Counted from the first letter of the stretch, positions 45,132 through 53,940 are shown. The stretch: 64,000 nt of DNA from Mariniflexile gromovii (GCF_017814435.1 NZ_JAGJCB010000012.1:62001-126000), one strand, 5' to 3'. Made by a program: numbers and translations. Notes: generated from the sequence alone by a model not told the origin.

Positions 45132-45162
45132 TTATATCAAAACCATTTAATAATTGTTACCC
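45132..45162 (-). promoter_or_regulatory. ECF-type promoter C (repeat-protein gene)
   Basis: Minus strand GGGTAACA (45155-45162), 17-nt spacer with a sequence unrelated to promoters A and B, then ATATAA (45132-45137). Conservation of boxes and spacing but not of the spacer argues for functional constraint. It lies in the divergent region beside the ECF sigma gene, 61 nt before the repeat-protein ATG. Confidence 0.75.
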
Positions 45163-45207
45163 TTTTATTTTAAAGTTTTTTTAAATTAGCAGTAAATACA
45201 AGGGTTA

Positions 45208-45789
45208 ATGAGCGAAAAAAAAATACATGAAGACCAAAAGTATATAGATGGATTGTTGAAAAACAACTCCTTTATTATACAAGCCATTTATGATAAGTTT
45301 GCGCCCAAGGTTATTAATTACATTAAACAGAATAGTGGCGATAGTGACCAAGCCCAAGACATTATACAGGACTCATTAATTACTATATATAATCAAGCAA
45401 ATGAAAAAAAACTGGAATTAACCTGTCCGTTTGATGCTTATTTCTTTTTACTATGTAAGCGCAAATGGTTAAATGAATTAAAAAAATCTTCAAATAAAGA
45501 GGTAACAATTAAAGAGGAGATCTTATATAAAGGTGACGACGCTCAAGAACTAGCTTTTGAAACTGATCTGTTTGGCGAAAAACAAGCCTTATTTACAGAA
45601 ATGTTCAATAAACTAGGAACCGCTTGTAAAGATTTGTTAACGGCAACCTTCAAAATAAAATCGATGGAAGAAGTTGCTGAAAGTTTAGGTGTAACCTATG
45701 CTTATGCTAGAAAAAAGAAATCTTTATGTATTGGTAAATTAACGGAGCTGGTTCAATCATCACCTAAGTTTAACCTACTTAATAATTAA
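45208..45789 (+). CDS. ECF-type sigma-70 family RNA polymerase sigma factor
   Basis: 193 aa with the two-domain ECF architecture. Region 2 (about 22-90, IYDKFAPKVINYIKQNS, QAQDIIQDSLITIYNQ) contacts the -10. Region 4 (about 125-180, GTACKDLLTATF, MEEVAESLGVTYAYARKKK) is the helix-turn-helix for the -35. No region 1 or 3. The downstream gene, 5 bp away, has a cytoplasmic N-terminus, one membrane helix and periplasmic TPRs, so it is the probable anti-sigma partner. The likely target promoters are the four GGGTAACA-N17-ATATAA sites at 42733-45162. Confidence 0.92.
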   Translation: MSEKKIHEDQKYIDGLLKNNSFIIQAIYDKFAPKVINYIKQNSGDSDQAQDIIQDSLITIYNQANEKKLELTCPFDAYFFLLCKRKWLNELKKSSNKEVTIKEEILYKGDDAQELAFETDLFGEKQALFTEMFNKLGTACKDLLTATFKIKSMEEVAESLGVTYAYARKKKSLCIGKLTELVQSSPKFNLLNN

Positions 45790-45794
45790 CCACT

Positions 45795-46529
45795 ATGGAC
45801 GAGCAAGATTATATATTATTTGAAAATTACATTTTAGAAGCACTTTCTGAAACTGAAAAAGATGCTTTTGAAACGCGATTGAAAACAGATTCAAAATTCA
45901 ACGAAAGTTTTAATACCTATAAAGAATTGTCATCGTTTTTAGAACATAAATTTGAAAATGAAGCCACTTCAGCAGCATTTCACAATAATTTAAAAAATAT
46001 TTCAAACTCCTATTTTGAAAAACAAAAAGCCCCTAAAAAAGTAATAAGTTTTAAACCTTGGCAATTTGCCATGGCAGCAAGTATTTTGTTATTAATTGGA
46101 TTCACCATATTTAACAACTTTTCAAGTCCGGTTTATGAAGATTTCGCAAATTATGATAGCATTAATTTAACCGTAAGAGGCGACCAAGATGCTTTATTAA
46201 AAACAGCTGAGAATGCTTTTAATTCAAAAGATTTTGCTAAGGCGGATGAAGCTTTTAAAAGTTTAATGCTTATGGATAAAGATAATACCGAATTGAAATT
46301 TTATAGAGCCATAGCCAGTTTAGAATTAAACAAATTTGATACAGCCGAAGGCTTATTAATAGGTTTAAGCAAAGGGCAATCGGTATATAAAAACAAGGCG
46401 ACGTGGTATTTGGCATTAAGCAAACTAAAACAAGAGGAGTATGATGATTGCTTGGAAATATTAAAAACCATTCCAGAAGATGCCGAAGATTATAAAGCAG
46501 CACAAAAACTTATTAAAAAGTTAGATTAA
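45795..46529 (+). CDS. Membrane TPR protein, probable anti-sigma partner
   Basis: 244 aa. A helical cytoplasmic N-domain (1-85, ENYILEALSETEKDAFETRL) resembles the start of anti-sigma factors but lacks a zinc HxxxCxxC motif. One membrane helix (about 90-108) leads to a C-terminal periplasmic region with three TPR-like repeats (about 125-240, AFNSKDFAKADEAFKSL, ASLELNKFDTAEGLL, LSKLKQEEYDDCLEIL). It is separated from the ECF gene by 5 bp. Inferred role: holds the sigma factor until a periplasmic signal, possibly through the TPR-CHAT protein, releases it. Confidence 0.82.
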   Translation: MDEQDYILFENYILEALSETEKDAFETRLKTDSKFNESFNTYKELSSFLEHKFENEATSAAFHNNLKNISNSYFEKQKAPKKVISFKPWQFAMAASILLLIGFTIFNNFSSPVYEDFANYDSINLTVRGDQDALLKTAENAFNSKDFAKADEAFKSLMLMDKDNTELKFYRAIASLELNKFDTAEGLLIGLSKGQSVYKNKATWYLALSKLKQEEYDDCLEILKTIPEDAEDYKAAQKLIKKLD

Positions 46530-46536
46530 ATGCTAT

Positions 46537-46558
46537 CTGGTCGAGCAGAGTCGAGGCC
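46537..46558. repeat. Degenerate dispersed-repeat fragment (GTCGAG type)
   Basis: CTGGTCGAGCAGAGTCGAGG matches the style of short GC-richer fragments (GTCGA/TCGAC with GAGC) scattered in this window and in flavobacterial intergenic DNA generally. Short and single, so only a weak call. Confidence 0.35.
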
Positions 46559-46582
46559 TACAAAAATTCCAATGATTATATC

Positions 46583-46617
46583 AGACCTTACAGTTTTAAA
46601 ACCTGTGAGGTCTTTTT
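46583..46617 (+). terminator. Intrinsic terminator after the ECF/TPR operon
   Basis: AGACCTTACAG, loop and CTGTGAGGTCT (10 of 11 pairs) followed by TTTTT, 53 bp after the TPR gene stop. Arms match the hairpin at 42781-42814. Confidence 0.75.
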
Positions 46618-46677
46618 GCATTTATGAAAGTTTGTAAAATTCGTGTCAAACTTTAAATACTTCATTATTTTTACCAC

Positions 46678-47445
46678 ATGATAATTACAGATACCCACAC
46701 CCATTTATATAGTGAAGCTTTTGATGAAGATAGAGATGCCATGATTACTCGGGCATTAAATGAAGGAGTTTCGCGTTTTTTTATTCCCGCCATCGATTCA
46801 ACCTATACAGAATCCATGTTCCAATTGGAAAAAAACTATCCCAAAAATGTTTTTTTAATGATGGGCCTGCACCCTACTCATGTTAAAAATAATTATAAAG
46901 AGGAGTTAAACCATGTTGAAGAGATGCTCGCAAAGCGAAAGTTTTATGCTGTAGGTGAAATTGGTATTGATTTATATTGGGACAAGACCACTTTGGGCAT
47001 TCAACAAGAAGCTTTTAAATACCAAATTCAATTAGCTAAAACACACAAGTTGCCCATCGTTATACATTGCCGAGAAGCTTTTGATGAGATATTTGAAGTT
47101 TTAGAAACCGAAAAAGACAATGATTTATTTGGGATTTTTCATTGCTTCACAGGTACTTTAGAACAGGCGCATCAAGCCATGTCCTATAATATGAAGTTAG
47201 GTATTGGTGGCGTTGCAACGTTCAAAAACGGAAAAATTGATCAGTTTCTAAATAAAATCGATTTGAAGCATATTGTTTTAGAAACCGATTCACCATATTT
47301 AGCTCCAGTACCCTACCGAGGTAAACGTAATGAAAGTGTATATCTAATAAAGGTATTGGAAAAACTATCATATATATATAATGTATCTTTAGAGGAAGTA
47401 GCTCGTGTAACTACTCAAAATTCTAAAGATGTGTTTGGAATATAA
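46678..47445 (+). CDS. TatD-family metal-dependent hydrolase/DNase
   Basis: 255 aa, TIM-barrel amidohydrolase. Metal ligands are visible in DTHTHL (His 7 and 9), GEIGIDLYWD, VIHCREAF, FHCFTG and ETDSPYLAP. The family includes 3'-5' exonucleases. It is followed after 39 bp by the asparaginase gene on the same strand. Confidence 0.93.
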   Translation: MIITDTHTHLYSEAFDEDRDAMITRALNEGVSRFFIPAIDSTYTESMFQLEKNYPKNVFLMMGLHPTHVKNNYKEELNHVEEMLAKRKFYAVGEIGIDLYWDKTTLGIQQEAFKYQIQLAKTHKLPIVIHCREAFDEIFEVLETEKDNDLFGIFHCFTGTLEQAHQAMSYNMKLGIGGVATFKNGKIDQFLNKIDLKHIVLETDSPYLAPVPYRGKRNESVYLIKVLEKLSYIYNVSLEEVARVTTQNSKDVFGI

Positions 47446-47484
47446 ATCAAAAATTGTAATTCGTAAATCAAAATCGTAAATCAA

Positions 47485-48510
47485 ATGGCAAAACCAAACA
47501 TATTACTTATTTACACAGGTGGTACCATAGGCATGATAAAAGATTTTAAAACAGGCATATTAAAAGCCTTCGATTTTAAAAACCTTTTAGACAAAATACC
47601 CGAATTACAGCTTTTGGATTGTGCTATTGAAACCGTTTCTTTTGAAAAACCTATTGATTCCAGTAATATGAATCCTGTGTATTGGGTTCAAATTGCCGAA
47701 ATAATTGAATCAAACTACACACAATTTGATGGGTTTGTAGTACTTCATGGAAGTGATACCATGAGTTATACCGCTTCAGCATTAAGTTTTATGTTGGAAA
47801 ATTTAGCAAAACCCGTGGTGTTTACAGGTTCACAATTACCTATAGGCGATTTAAGAACCGACGCAAAAGAAAATTTAATTACTTCCATTCAAATGGCATC
47901 GTTACAAGAAAACGGAAAGCCATTAGTAAAAGAAGTTTGTTTGTATTTTGAATATAAATTGTACCGAGCTAACCGAACAACCAAATTAAATGCAGAAAAT
48001 TTTAAAGCGTTTGCATCATTAAATTATCCAGAATTAGCAGAATCTGGAGTACATTTAAAAGTCAATCACGATTATTTATTAAAACCAGATTTAAAAAAAC
48101 CACTAATTGTCCATAAAAATTTAGACACCAATATTGCATTGATTAAACTGTTTCCGGGCATAACTTCGTCTTTTTTAAAGGCAGTTTTAACAACTCCAGG
48201 CTTAAAAGCGGTTATTTTAGAGACCTACGGCTCCGGAAATTGTACTACAGAAGCATGGTTTATTAATCTTTTGCAAGAAACTATTAATCGCGGTGTACCT
48301 ATTATAAATGTAACACAATGTGTGGGAGGAAGTGTAATGATGGGACACTATGAAACCAGTAATCAATTGAAAACCATAGAGGTTATTTCTGGAAAAGACA
48401 TGACCACCGAAGCAGCCATTAGCAAATTAATGTATATGCTAGGGGAAAACATCCCTAAAAAAACATTTAAAAAAACCTTTGAAAAGTCCTTAAGAGGGGA
48501 ATTGTTTTAA
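47485..48510 (+). CDS. ansA: Type I (cytoplasmic) L-asparaginase
   Basis: 341 aa, no signal peptide. The first catalytic Thr lies in IYTGGTIGM (about residues 9-16). The second, with Asp, lies in VLHGSDTMSYTASALS (about 91-106), and the Lys in RTDAKENL. It hydrolyses asparagine to aspartate and ammonia. The length fits bacterial AnsA. Confidence 0.94.
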   Translation: MAKPNILLIYTGGTIGMIKDFKTGILKAFDFKNLLDKIPELQLLDCAIETVSFEKPIDSSNMNPVYWVQIAEIIESNYTQFDGFVVLHGSDTMSYTASALSFMLENLAKPVVFTGSQLPIGDLRTDAKENLITSIQMASLQENGKPLVKEVCLYFEYKLYRANRTTKLNAENFKAFASLNYPELAESGVHLKVNHDYLLKPDLKKPLIVHKNLDTNIALIKLFPGITSSFLKAVLTTPGLKAVILETYGSGNCTTEAWFINLLQETINRGVPIINVTQCVGGSVMMGHYETSNQLKTIEVISGKDMTTEAAISKLMYMLGENIPKKTFKKTFEKSLRGELF

Positions 48511-48585
48511 AATTAACTTATAAAATTTTAACGTTCAAAGTTTTTTTTGTTATTTGCCCATCCATAAAAAAGTACATTAAAATAT

Positions 48586-48673
48586 AGAGAGGTGGCCGAG
48601 TGGTCGAAGGCGCACGCCTGGAAAGTGTGTATACCTCAAAAGGGTATCGAGGGTTCGAATCCCTTCCTCTCTG
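48586..48673 (+). tRNA. tRNA-Ser (anticodon GGA)
   Basis: An 88-nt class II tRNA. The 7-bp acceptor stem AGAGAGG/CCTCTCT is perfect. The D-arm region GGCCGAGTGGTCGAAGGC is typical of tRNA-Ser. The anticodon loop CTGGAAA gives anticodon GGA (codons UCC/UCU). A long variable arm (GTATACCTC... GGGTATC) precedes the T-arm GAGGGTTCGAATCCCTT. Discriminator G; CCA not encoded. Confidence 0.96.
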
Positions 48674-48751
48674 CTGTTATTTTTATTTTTTTATTGTATT
48701 TTTTTTATATCTTTAACACATTAATTAACTAATAAAATTAAGATTTAGAAC

Positions 48752-49528
48752 ATGAAAAGATTATTTTCTATCCTTGCCATTACAGGAATGATGGCTTTTG
48801 GAACTGTTAATGCAACTACAAATGCAAACACAAGTACAGTTGCAACAACTGTAGCAAGTATGACTCAAGAAGATGACACTGCAGCACCGGCTGAAGAACT
48901 TGGGTTTCATCAAGAATTAAAAAAGAGATTTATTGAAGGAGGTCCTGGATTTATGGGGATCGTATTATTATGTTTAATTCTTGGTCTAGCAATTGCTATA
49001 GAAAGAATTATCTTTTTAAACCTTTCAACTACAAACACAAAAAAATTAACTCAAGAGGTTGAAGACGCTTTAGCTTCTGGAGGTGTTGAAGCTGCAAAAG
49101 AAGTTTGCAGAAACACAAAAGGCCCTGTTGCTTCTATTTATTACCAAGGATTGGATAGAACCGATGAAGGTTTAGATGCTGTTGAGAAAGCGGTTGTAGC
49201 TTACGGAGGTGTTCAAATGGGTCAATTAGAGAAAAATGTATCTTGGATTTCATTATTTATCGCTTTGGCACCAATGTTAGGGTTCATGGGAACGGTAATT
49301 GGTATGATTCAAGCATTCGATAAAATTGAGGCTGCTGGAGATATGCAACCATCACTTGTTGCTGGTGGTATTAAAGTAGCACTTTTAACAACAGTATTTG
49401 GTCTTGTTGTTGCAATGATTCTTCAAGTTTTTTATAATTACATTATTGCTAAAATTGATAGTATCGTTAATGATATGGAAGATGCTTCTATCACATTAAT
49501 GGACTTATTAATTAGAAATAAAAGGTAA
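48752..49528 (+). CDS. exbB: MotA/TolQ/ExbB proton channel family protein
   Basis: 258 aa. A predicted signal-like N-terminus (about 1-21) and polar segment precede three membrane helices (about 68-90, 160-185 and 205-230, FMGIVLLCLILGLAIAI, FIALAPMLGFMGTVIGMI, GGIKVALLTTVFGLVVAM). With the two ExbD genes downstream it forms the proton-motive-force motor that energises TonB. First gene of a four-gene operon. Confidence 0.92.
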   Translation: MKRLFSILAITGMMAFGTVNATTNANTSTVATTVASMTQEDDTAAPAEELGFHQELKKRFIEGGPGFMGIVLLCLILGLAIAIERIIFLNLSTTNTKKLTQEVEDALASGGVEAAKEVCRNTKGPVASIYYQGLDRTDEGLDAVEKAVVAYGGVQMGQLEKNVSWISLFIALAPMLGFMGTVIGMIQAFDKIEAAGDMQPSLVAGGIKVALLTTVFGLVVAMILQVFYNYIIAKIDSIVNDMEDASITLMDLLIRNKR

Positions 49529-49547
49529 TAATTAAAAACAAAAAATC

Positions 49548-49970
49548 ATGAATTTATATAAAATACTCAAGTATCTAGCTTTTGCTCTTGGTATTATTGG
49601 AGCTGTTTTTGCACTATTGCTAATGACGACAGATTCAGATAGCATGATAGACAATATATTAGTAGTTACTTATATCGTACTATTTATTGTAATAGCTTTA
49701 ATACTTATATATGTGCTTAAAGGCATATTTGCAGGAAATATTAAAAAGACGTTAACGACTGTTGGTTTGTTTTTGGTAGTTATTTTAATTTCTTATATGA
49801 TATCGTCTGGTAAAGATTTAGATTTAAAGCAATTTAACGACAAAGGTTTGGGCATTACAGAAAGTATCTCTAAGAACGTAGGAGCAGGCTTATATGCTTT
49901 TTATATTCTTGCAATAGTTGCAATAGTTGCAACTTTCCTTTCAAGTGCAAAAAAACTATTAAATAAATAA
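49548..49970 (+). CDS. Four-helix membrane protein within the exb operon
   Basis: 140 aa, four hydrophobic segments (about 8-25, 38-58, 70-88 and 112-132). It is unrelated by eye to ExbB or ExbD. It sits 19 bp after exbB and 3 bp before exbD, so it is part of the operon. Unknown function; an accessory subunit of the Exb motor would fit the position. Confidence 0.8.
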   Translation: MNLYKILKYLAFALGIIGAVFALLLMTTDSDSMIDNILVVTYIVLFIVIALILIYVLKGIFAGNIKKTLTTVGLFLVVILISYMISSGKDLDLKQFNDKGLGITESISKNVGAGLYAFYILAIVAIVATFLSSAKKLLNK

Positions 49971-49973
49971 ATT

Positions 49974-50564
49974 ATGGCAAAAAGAGCAGCACCAGAAGTA
50001 AATGCAGGCTCCATGGCCGACATTGCGTTCTTGCTATTAATATTTTTCTTAGTAACAACTACTATTGAAACGGATTCTGGATTAAACAGAAAGTTACCTC
50101 CTATTGAAGATAACGTTGAGCCGCCTATCATTAAGCAGAAAAATATTTTTACTGTACTTTTAAATGGTAAAGATCAATTGCTCGTTGAAGATGAGATTAT
50201 GGAGCTTAAAGATTTAAGACAGGCAGCTACGGAATTTTTAGATAATGGTGGCGATGGTACTTGTGGTTATTGTAATGGCAAGAAAGATCCTGAATCTTCT
50301 GATAACCCAGATAAGGCAGTCATATCATTAAAGAATGAGCGGGAAACATCTTATAAAGCGTATATAGCGGTTCAAAACGAATTAGTAGCAGCGTATAACG
50401 ATTTAAGAAATATTAGAGCACAAGGTTTATATGGTAAATCTTTTGTTGAAATGGAAGCGAACCTTAATGATGTTAATTGGCCAGGAGATAAAACAAAGCT
50501 AAAAGCAGACCTCGAAAAAATAAAAATCGAGTATCCTCAAAAGCTTTCAGAAGTACAAAATTAA
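49974..50564 (+). CDS. exbD: ExbD/TolR-family protein with periplasmic CxxC insert
   Basis: 196 aa. Short cytoplasmic start, one membrane helix (about 16-36, MADIAFLLLIFFLVTT) with the essential Asp17, then a periplasmic domain. An insert near residues 90-115 contains TCGYCNGKKDPESSDNP, with a CxxC pair not found in classical ExbD. The C-terminal part is helical and charged. Second motor subunit type of the operon. Confidence 0.9.
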   Translation: MAKRAAPEVNAGSMADIAFLLLIFFLVTTTIETDSGLNRKLPPIEDNVEPPIIKQKNIFTVLLNGKDQLLVEDEIMELKDLRQAATEFLDNGGDGTCGYCNGKKDPESSDNPDKAVISLKNERETSYKAYIAVQNELVAAYNDLRNIRAQGLYGKSFVEMEANLNDVNWPGDKTKLKADLEKIKIEYPQKLSEVQN

Positions 50565-50579
50565 AATTTAAACATTATT

Positions 50580-51056
50580 ATGGCTAAATTTAAAAAGAAA
50601 CAAGGAGGCGAAATGCCTGCAATATCAACAGCATCATTACCAGATATTGTATTTATGTTATTATTCTTTTTTATGGTTGCAACTGTTATGAGACAGAACA
50701 CCTTAAAGATTGAGAATAATTTACCATTTGCAGATCAGGTTGAAAAATTAGATAAGAAGGATTTGGTTATGTATATCTATGCAGGTAAACCAAGTGCTAA
50801 TTACAGAAATTATGGTACAGAAACCAGAATTCAACTTAATGATGATTTTGCTGATGTTAATGACATAGCTGCTTTTATTGCTGCAGAACGTGCTTCAAAA
50901 AGAGAAGAATTAATTCCGTTTTTAACTACTGCTTTAAAGGTAGATAAAGATGCTAATATGGGATTAATTGGCGATATTAAGCAAGAGTTACGTAAAGTAA
51001 ATGCGCTTAAAATAAATTACACTACTAAGAAAGGTTCTGTAATGGATAACAACTAA
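50580..51056 (+). CDS. exbD: ExbD/TolR-family protein, second copy
   Basis: 158 aa with one membrane helix (about 20-38, LPDIVFMLLFFFMVATV) containing the conserved Asp, and a C-terminal periplasmic domain. It lies 15 bp after the first exbD. Paired ExbD paralogues are usual in flavobacterial TonB motors. A perfect hairpin terminator follows. Confidence 0.9.
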   Translation: MAKFKKKQGGEMPAISTASLPDIVFMLLFFFMVATVMRQNTLKIENNLPFADQVEKLDKKDLVMYIYAGKPSANYRNYGTETRIQLNDDFADVNDIAAFIAAERASKREELIPFLTTALKVDKDANMGLIGDIKQELRKVNALKINYTTKKGSVMDNN

Positions 51057-51080
51057 TTTCTATATTCTTAATTTTATATA

Positions 51081-51116
51081 AAAGGCGTTTTGAAATTTCA
51101 AAACGCCTTTTATTTT
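51081..51116 (+). terminator. Intrinsic terminator of the exb operon
   Basis: A perfect 30-nt palindrome (51081-51110) begins AAAGGCGTTTTG and ends CAAAACGCCTTT. It is followed by TATTTTT, 24 bp after the exbD stop. Confidence 0.85.
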
Positions 51117-51175
51117 TAATAACTCCCGTTTTAATAAATATGGTATGTTTGTATAATATATTATAAATACTGAAA

Positions 51176-51868
51176 ATGAAATCTTTCTTTATTACCCTAC
51201 TCACTTTACTTAGTGTTCATATATGCTTTTCGCAAGAAGATAGTATTCCTAGTGTTGATAATTTTTATAAAGAAGATCAATTTTACATAGGCACCACTTA
51301 TAATTTATTAGGAAAAAGACCAAATGGGTTAAAGCAAAGTGGGTTTTCAAGCGGTATTCATTTTGGTATGATAAAAGATATGCCGCTAAATGAGACAAGA
51401 AATGTAGCTATTGGTATTGGTTTGGGATATTCATTAAACTCATTCAATCACAATTTACTTATTAACAAAGATGGCAATGGCAACCTAACTTATACTATTT
51501 TAGATGATGCTGCTACTTATTCTAAAAACAAATACACAAACCAATTAATAGAACTTCCTGTAGAGTTTAGATGGCGTACATCAACGCCCACAGAGTTTAA
51601 GTTTTGGCGCATCTATACCGGTTTTAAATTGAGTTACTTGGTAACTAGTACAACAAAGTATAATGGAGACTTAGGAGCCTTTAAACACCGCAACATGGAT
51701 GGTTTCAACAAGCTTCTGTATGGTTTAACACTTTCAGCAGGTTACAATACATGGAATTTATATTTATACTATGGTTTAAATCCAATTTTTTCAAAAGATG
51801 CCATTATGAATGGAAACGATATAAAAACCAATACCCTTAAAGTTGGGTTGATGTTCTATATTTTATAA
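51176..51868 (+). CDS. PorT-like outer-membrane beta-barrel protein
   Basis: 230 aa. A signal peptide (cleavage near HICFSQ) is followed by eight or so amphipathic strands (FYIGTTYNLLGKR, VAIGIGLGYSLN, LIELPVEFRWRT, LKVGLMFYIL). This pattern matches the PorT/outer-membrane-protein beta-barrel family. PorT itself is a type IX secretion component, but the position next to exbD does not identify which paralogue this is. Confidence 0.75.
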   Translation: MKSFFITLLTLLSVHICFSQEDSIPSVDNFYKEDQFYIGTTYNLLGKRPNGLKQSGFSSGIHFGMIKDMPLNETRNVAIGIGLGYSLNSFNHNLLINKDGNGNLTYTILDDAATYSKNKYTNQLIELPVEFRWRTSTPTEFKFWRIYTGFKLSYLVTSTTKYNGDLGAFKHRNMDGFNKLLYGLTLSAGYNTWNLYLYYGLNPIFSKDAIMNGNDIKTNTLKVGLMFYIL

Positions 51869-51874
51869 TTCAAT

Positions 51875-52480
51875 CTAAAGCCAATAATTCACTAAGATTA
51901 ATTGAGGCAGTACACCAACAAAAAAACCCATAATAAGCTCTATATAGGTATGTGCTTTTACATGTAACCTAGAAGTGGCAATGGCGCCGTTTATGATGCA
52001 CATTAATGCAAGTATATCGTTAATATTGATATTAAAGTGTATGCTTAAAGCAATAAAAAACATAAAAAGCCCAGATATGGCAATCATGTGAATACTTGCT
52101 TTAAATTGGAAAATGGCTAATATTAGACATGTTATTGTTGAAATTAAAATACCAACAAAAAAGAAATAAAGCTCTTCAAATTGTGATTGCACTAAAATGC
52201 GGAGCATCACAATTAATATAATCACACAATTTAAAGCCAAAGGCAAAATACGCTCGTTGGTTGTTCTTAAATAAACAGTTTGTATTTTACCCAATGTTTT
52301 TAATAAAAAGTATATTAAAACAGGTAATATGATGGTTAGTATAGCTAATGATATAAGTTTGGCATATATAATTTCACCGGGGGTAAAACGTGGCGAAATA
52401 TAAAAGTAAAACCCTACACCAGCTAAAGGCATAAATAATGGATGAAAAATAAACGAGATACTTTTTAAAATACGATCCAT
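51875..52480 (-). CDS. Polytopic membrane protein, PAP2-like
   Basis: 201 aa, six hydrophobic segments. The distal text NGAIATSRLHVKAHTYIELIMG resembles PAP2-type phosphatase motif 3 (SR...H...), but the first phosphatase motif (KX6RP) is not clear, so lipid-phosphatase activity is uncertain. The start overlaps the rpoN stop by one base (TAATG). Confidence 0.65.
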   Translation of the reverse strand: MDRILKSISFIFHPLFMPLAGVGFYFYISPRFTPGEIIYAKLISLAILTIILPVLIYFLLKTLGKIQTVYLRTTNERILPLALNCVIILIVMLRILVQSQFEELYFFFVGILISTITCLILAIFQFKASIHMIAISGLFMFFIALSIHFNININDILALMCIINGAIATSRLHVKAHTYIELIMGFFVGVLPQLILVNYWL

Positions 52481-53940
52481 TATATTTTTTTTCGTAATCG
52501 AGCTACTGGAATGTCTAATTGTTCTCTATATTTCGCAACAGTACGTCTTGCAATTGGATAGCCTTTTTCCTTTAAAATTGAAGCTAAAGTTTCATCGGTT
52601 AATGGTTTTCTTTTATCTTCTTCCTCTATAACTGTTTCTAAAATTTTCTTAATTTCTCTGGTAGAAACTTCTTCTCCCTGGTCGTTTGTCATCGATTCTG
52701 AAAAGAATTCTTTTATTAATTTAGTCCCGTAAGGCGTATCAACATATTTACTATTTGCAACCCTTGATACCGTTGAAACATCCATTGATATTTCATCGGC
52801 AATATCTTTTAAAATCATGGGTTTTAGGTTGCGTTCATCACCTGTTAAAAAATATTCTTCTTGGTAGTGCATAATGGCACTCATGGTAACGAATAAGGTT
52901 TGTTGGCGTTGCTTAATCGCTTCAATAAACCATTTGGCGGCATCTAATTTTTGTTTAATGAATAAAACGGCATCTTTTTGCGACTTCGATTTGTCGCTAG
53001 ACTCTTTATAGCCTTTAAGCATGTTATTATACTCTCTGGATACGTGAAGCTCTGGCGCATTTCTGCCATTAAGTGTTAATTCCAGTTCACCATCAACTAT
53101 TCTAATGGCAAAATCCGGCACTACATGTTCTACAATTTTATTGTTACCAGCATACGAGCCACCGGGTTTTGGGTTTAAATGCTCAATTTCGCGAATGGCA
53201 TCTTTTAATTGAATTTCCGAAATATCAAATTTCTGAATAAGCTTATCGTAATGTTTCTTTGTAAATTGGTCGAATGCAGAATCGATAATTTCAATAGCTA
53301 ATTCGATATCGGGTGTTTTTTCTTTTCTATGTAATTGAATACTTAAACATTCTTGCAAATTTCTGGCACCAACACCTGCTGGATCTAATTGATGCACAAT
53401 TTTAAGCACTTTCCCTATTTTTTCTTCCGTAGTATAAACACTTTGCGTAAAGGCTAAATCGTCCATAATATCTGGTAACGAACGACGTATATAACCACTT
53501 TCATCAACGCTTCCAACTAAAAATTCGGCTATTTCGTATTCCTCATCATCAAGTCTGTAGGTATTTAACTGATTAATTAAATGTTGGGTAAACGAAGTAC
53601 CTGCGGCATAGGGCATGGTTTTTTCTTCATCATCACTACTGTAGTTATTGGCTTGTGTGCGGTAATCGGGTATTTCATCATCACTTAAATATTCATCTAC
53701 ATTAATATCGTCGTTACCAATCGTTTCACTATCGTTAAATTCATCATTTGAATTGTCAAAATCAGAATCATAATCACTTTCCAATTCTTCTTTCCCTCCT
53801 TCTAATGCAGGATTTTCTTCAAGTTCTTGCTTCAAACGTTGTTCAAAAGCTTGTGTAGGCAACTGTATCAATTTCATCAATTGAATTTGTTGCGGCGATA
53901 GCTTTTGGGATAATTTAAACTGTAAATGTTGTTTAAGCAT
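52480..53940 (-). CDS. rpoN: RNA polymerase sigma-54 factor
   Basis: 486 aa. Region I (LSPQQIQLMKLIQLPTQAFEQRL) binds activators. A very acidic region II (about 50-110) follows. Region III has the core-binding domain (VGARNLQECLSIQL) and a helix-turn-helix (LKDIADEISMDVSTVSR). The C-terminus has the RpoN box ARRTVAKYRE. It implies sigma-54 promoters and bEBP activators elsewhere in the genome; none is in the window. Confidence 0.95.
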   Translation of the reverse strand: MLKQHLQFKLSQKLSPQQIQLMKLIQLPTQAFEQRLKQELEENPALEGGKEELESDYDSDFDNSNDEFNDSETIGNDDINVDEYLSDDEIPDYRTQANNYSSDDEEKTMPYAAGTSFTQHLINQLNTYRLDDEEYEIAEFLVGSVDESGYIRRSLPDIMDDLAFTQSVYTTEEKIGKVLKIVHQLDPAGVGARNLQECLSIQLHRKEKTPDIELAIEIIDSAFDQFTKKHYDKLIQKFDISEIQLKDAIREIEHLNPKPGGSYAGNNKIVEHVVPDFAIRIVDGELELTLNGRNAPELHVSREYNNMLKGYKESSDKSKSQKDAVLFIKQKLDAAKWFIEAIKQRQQTLFVTMSAIMHYQEEYFLTGDERNLKPMILKDIADEISMDVSTVSRVANSKYVDTPYGTKLIKEFFSESMTNDQGEEVSTREIKKILETVIEEEDKRKPLTDETLASILKEKGYPIARRTVAKYREQLDIPVARLRKKI

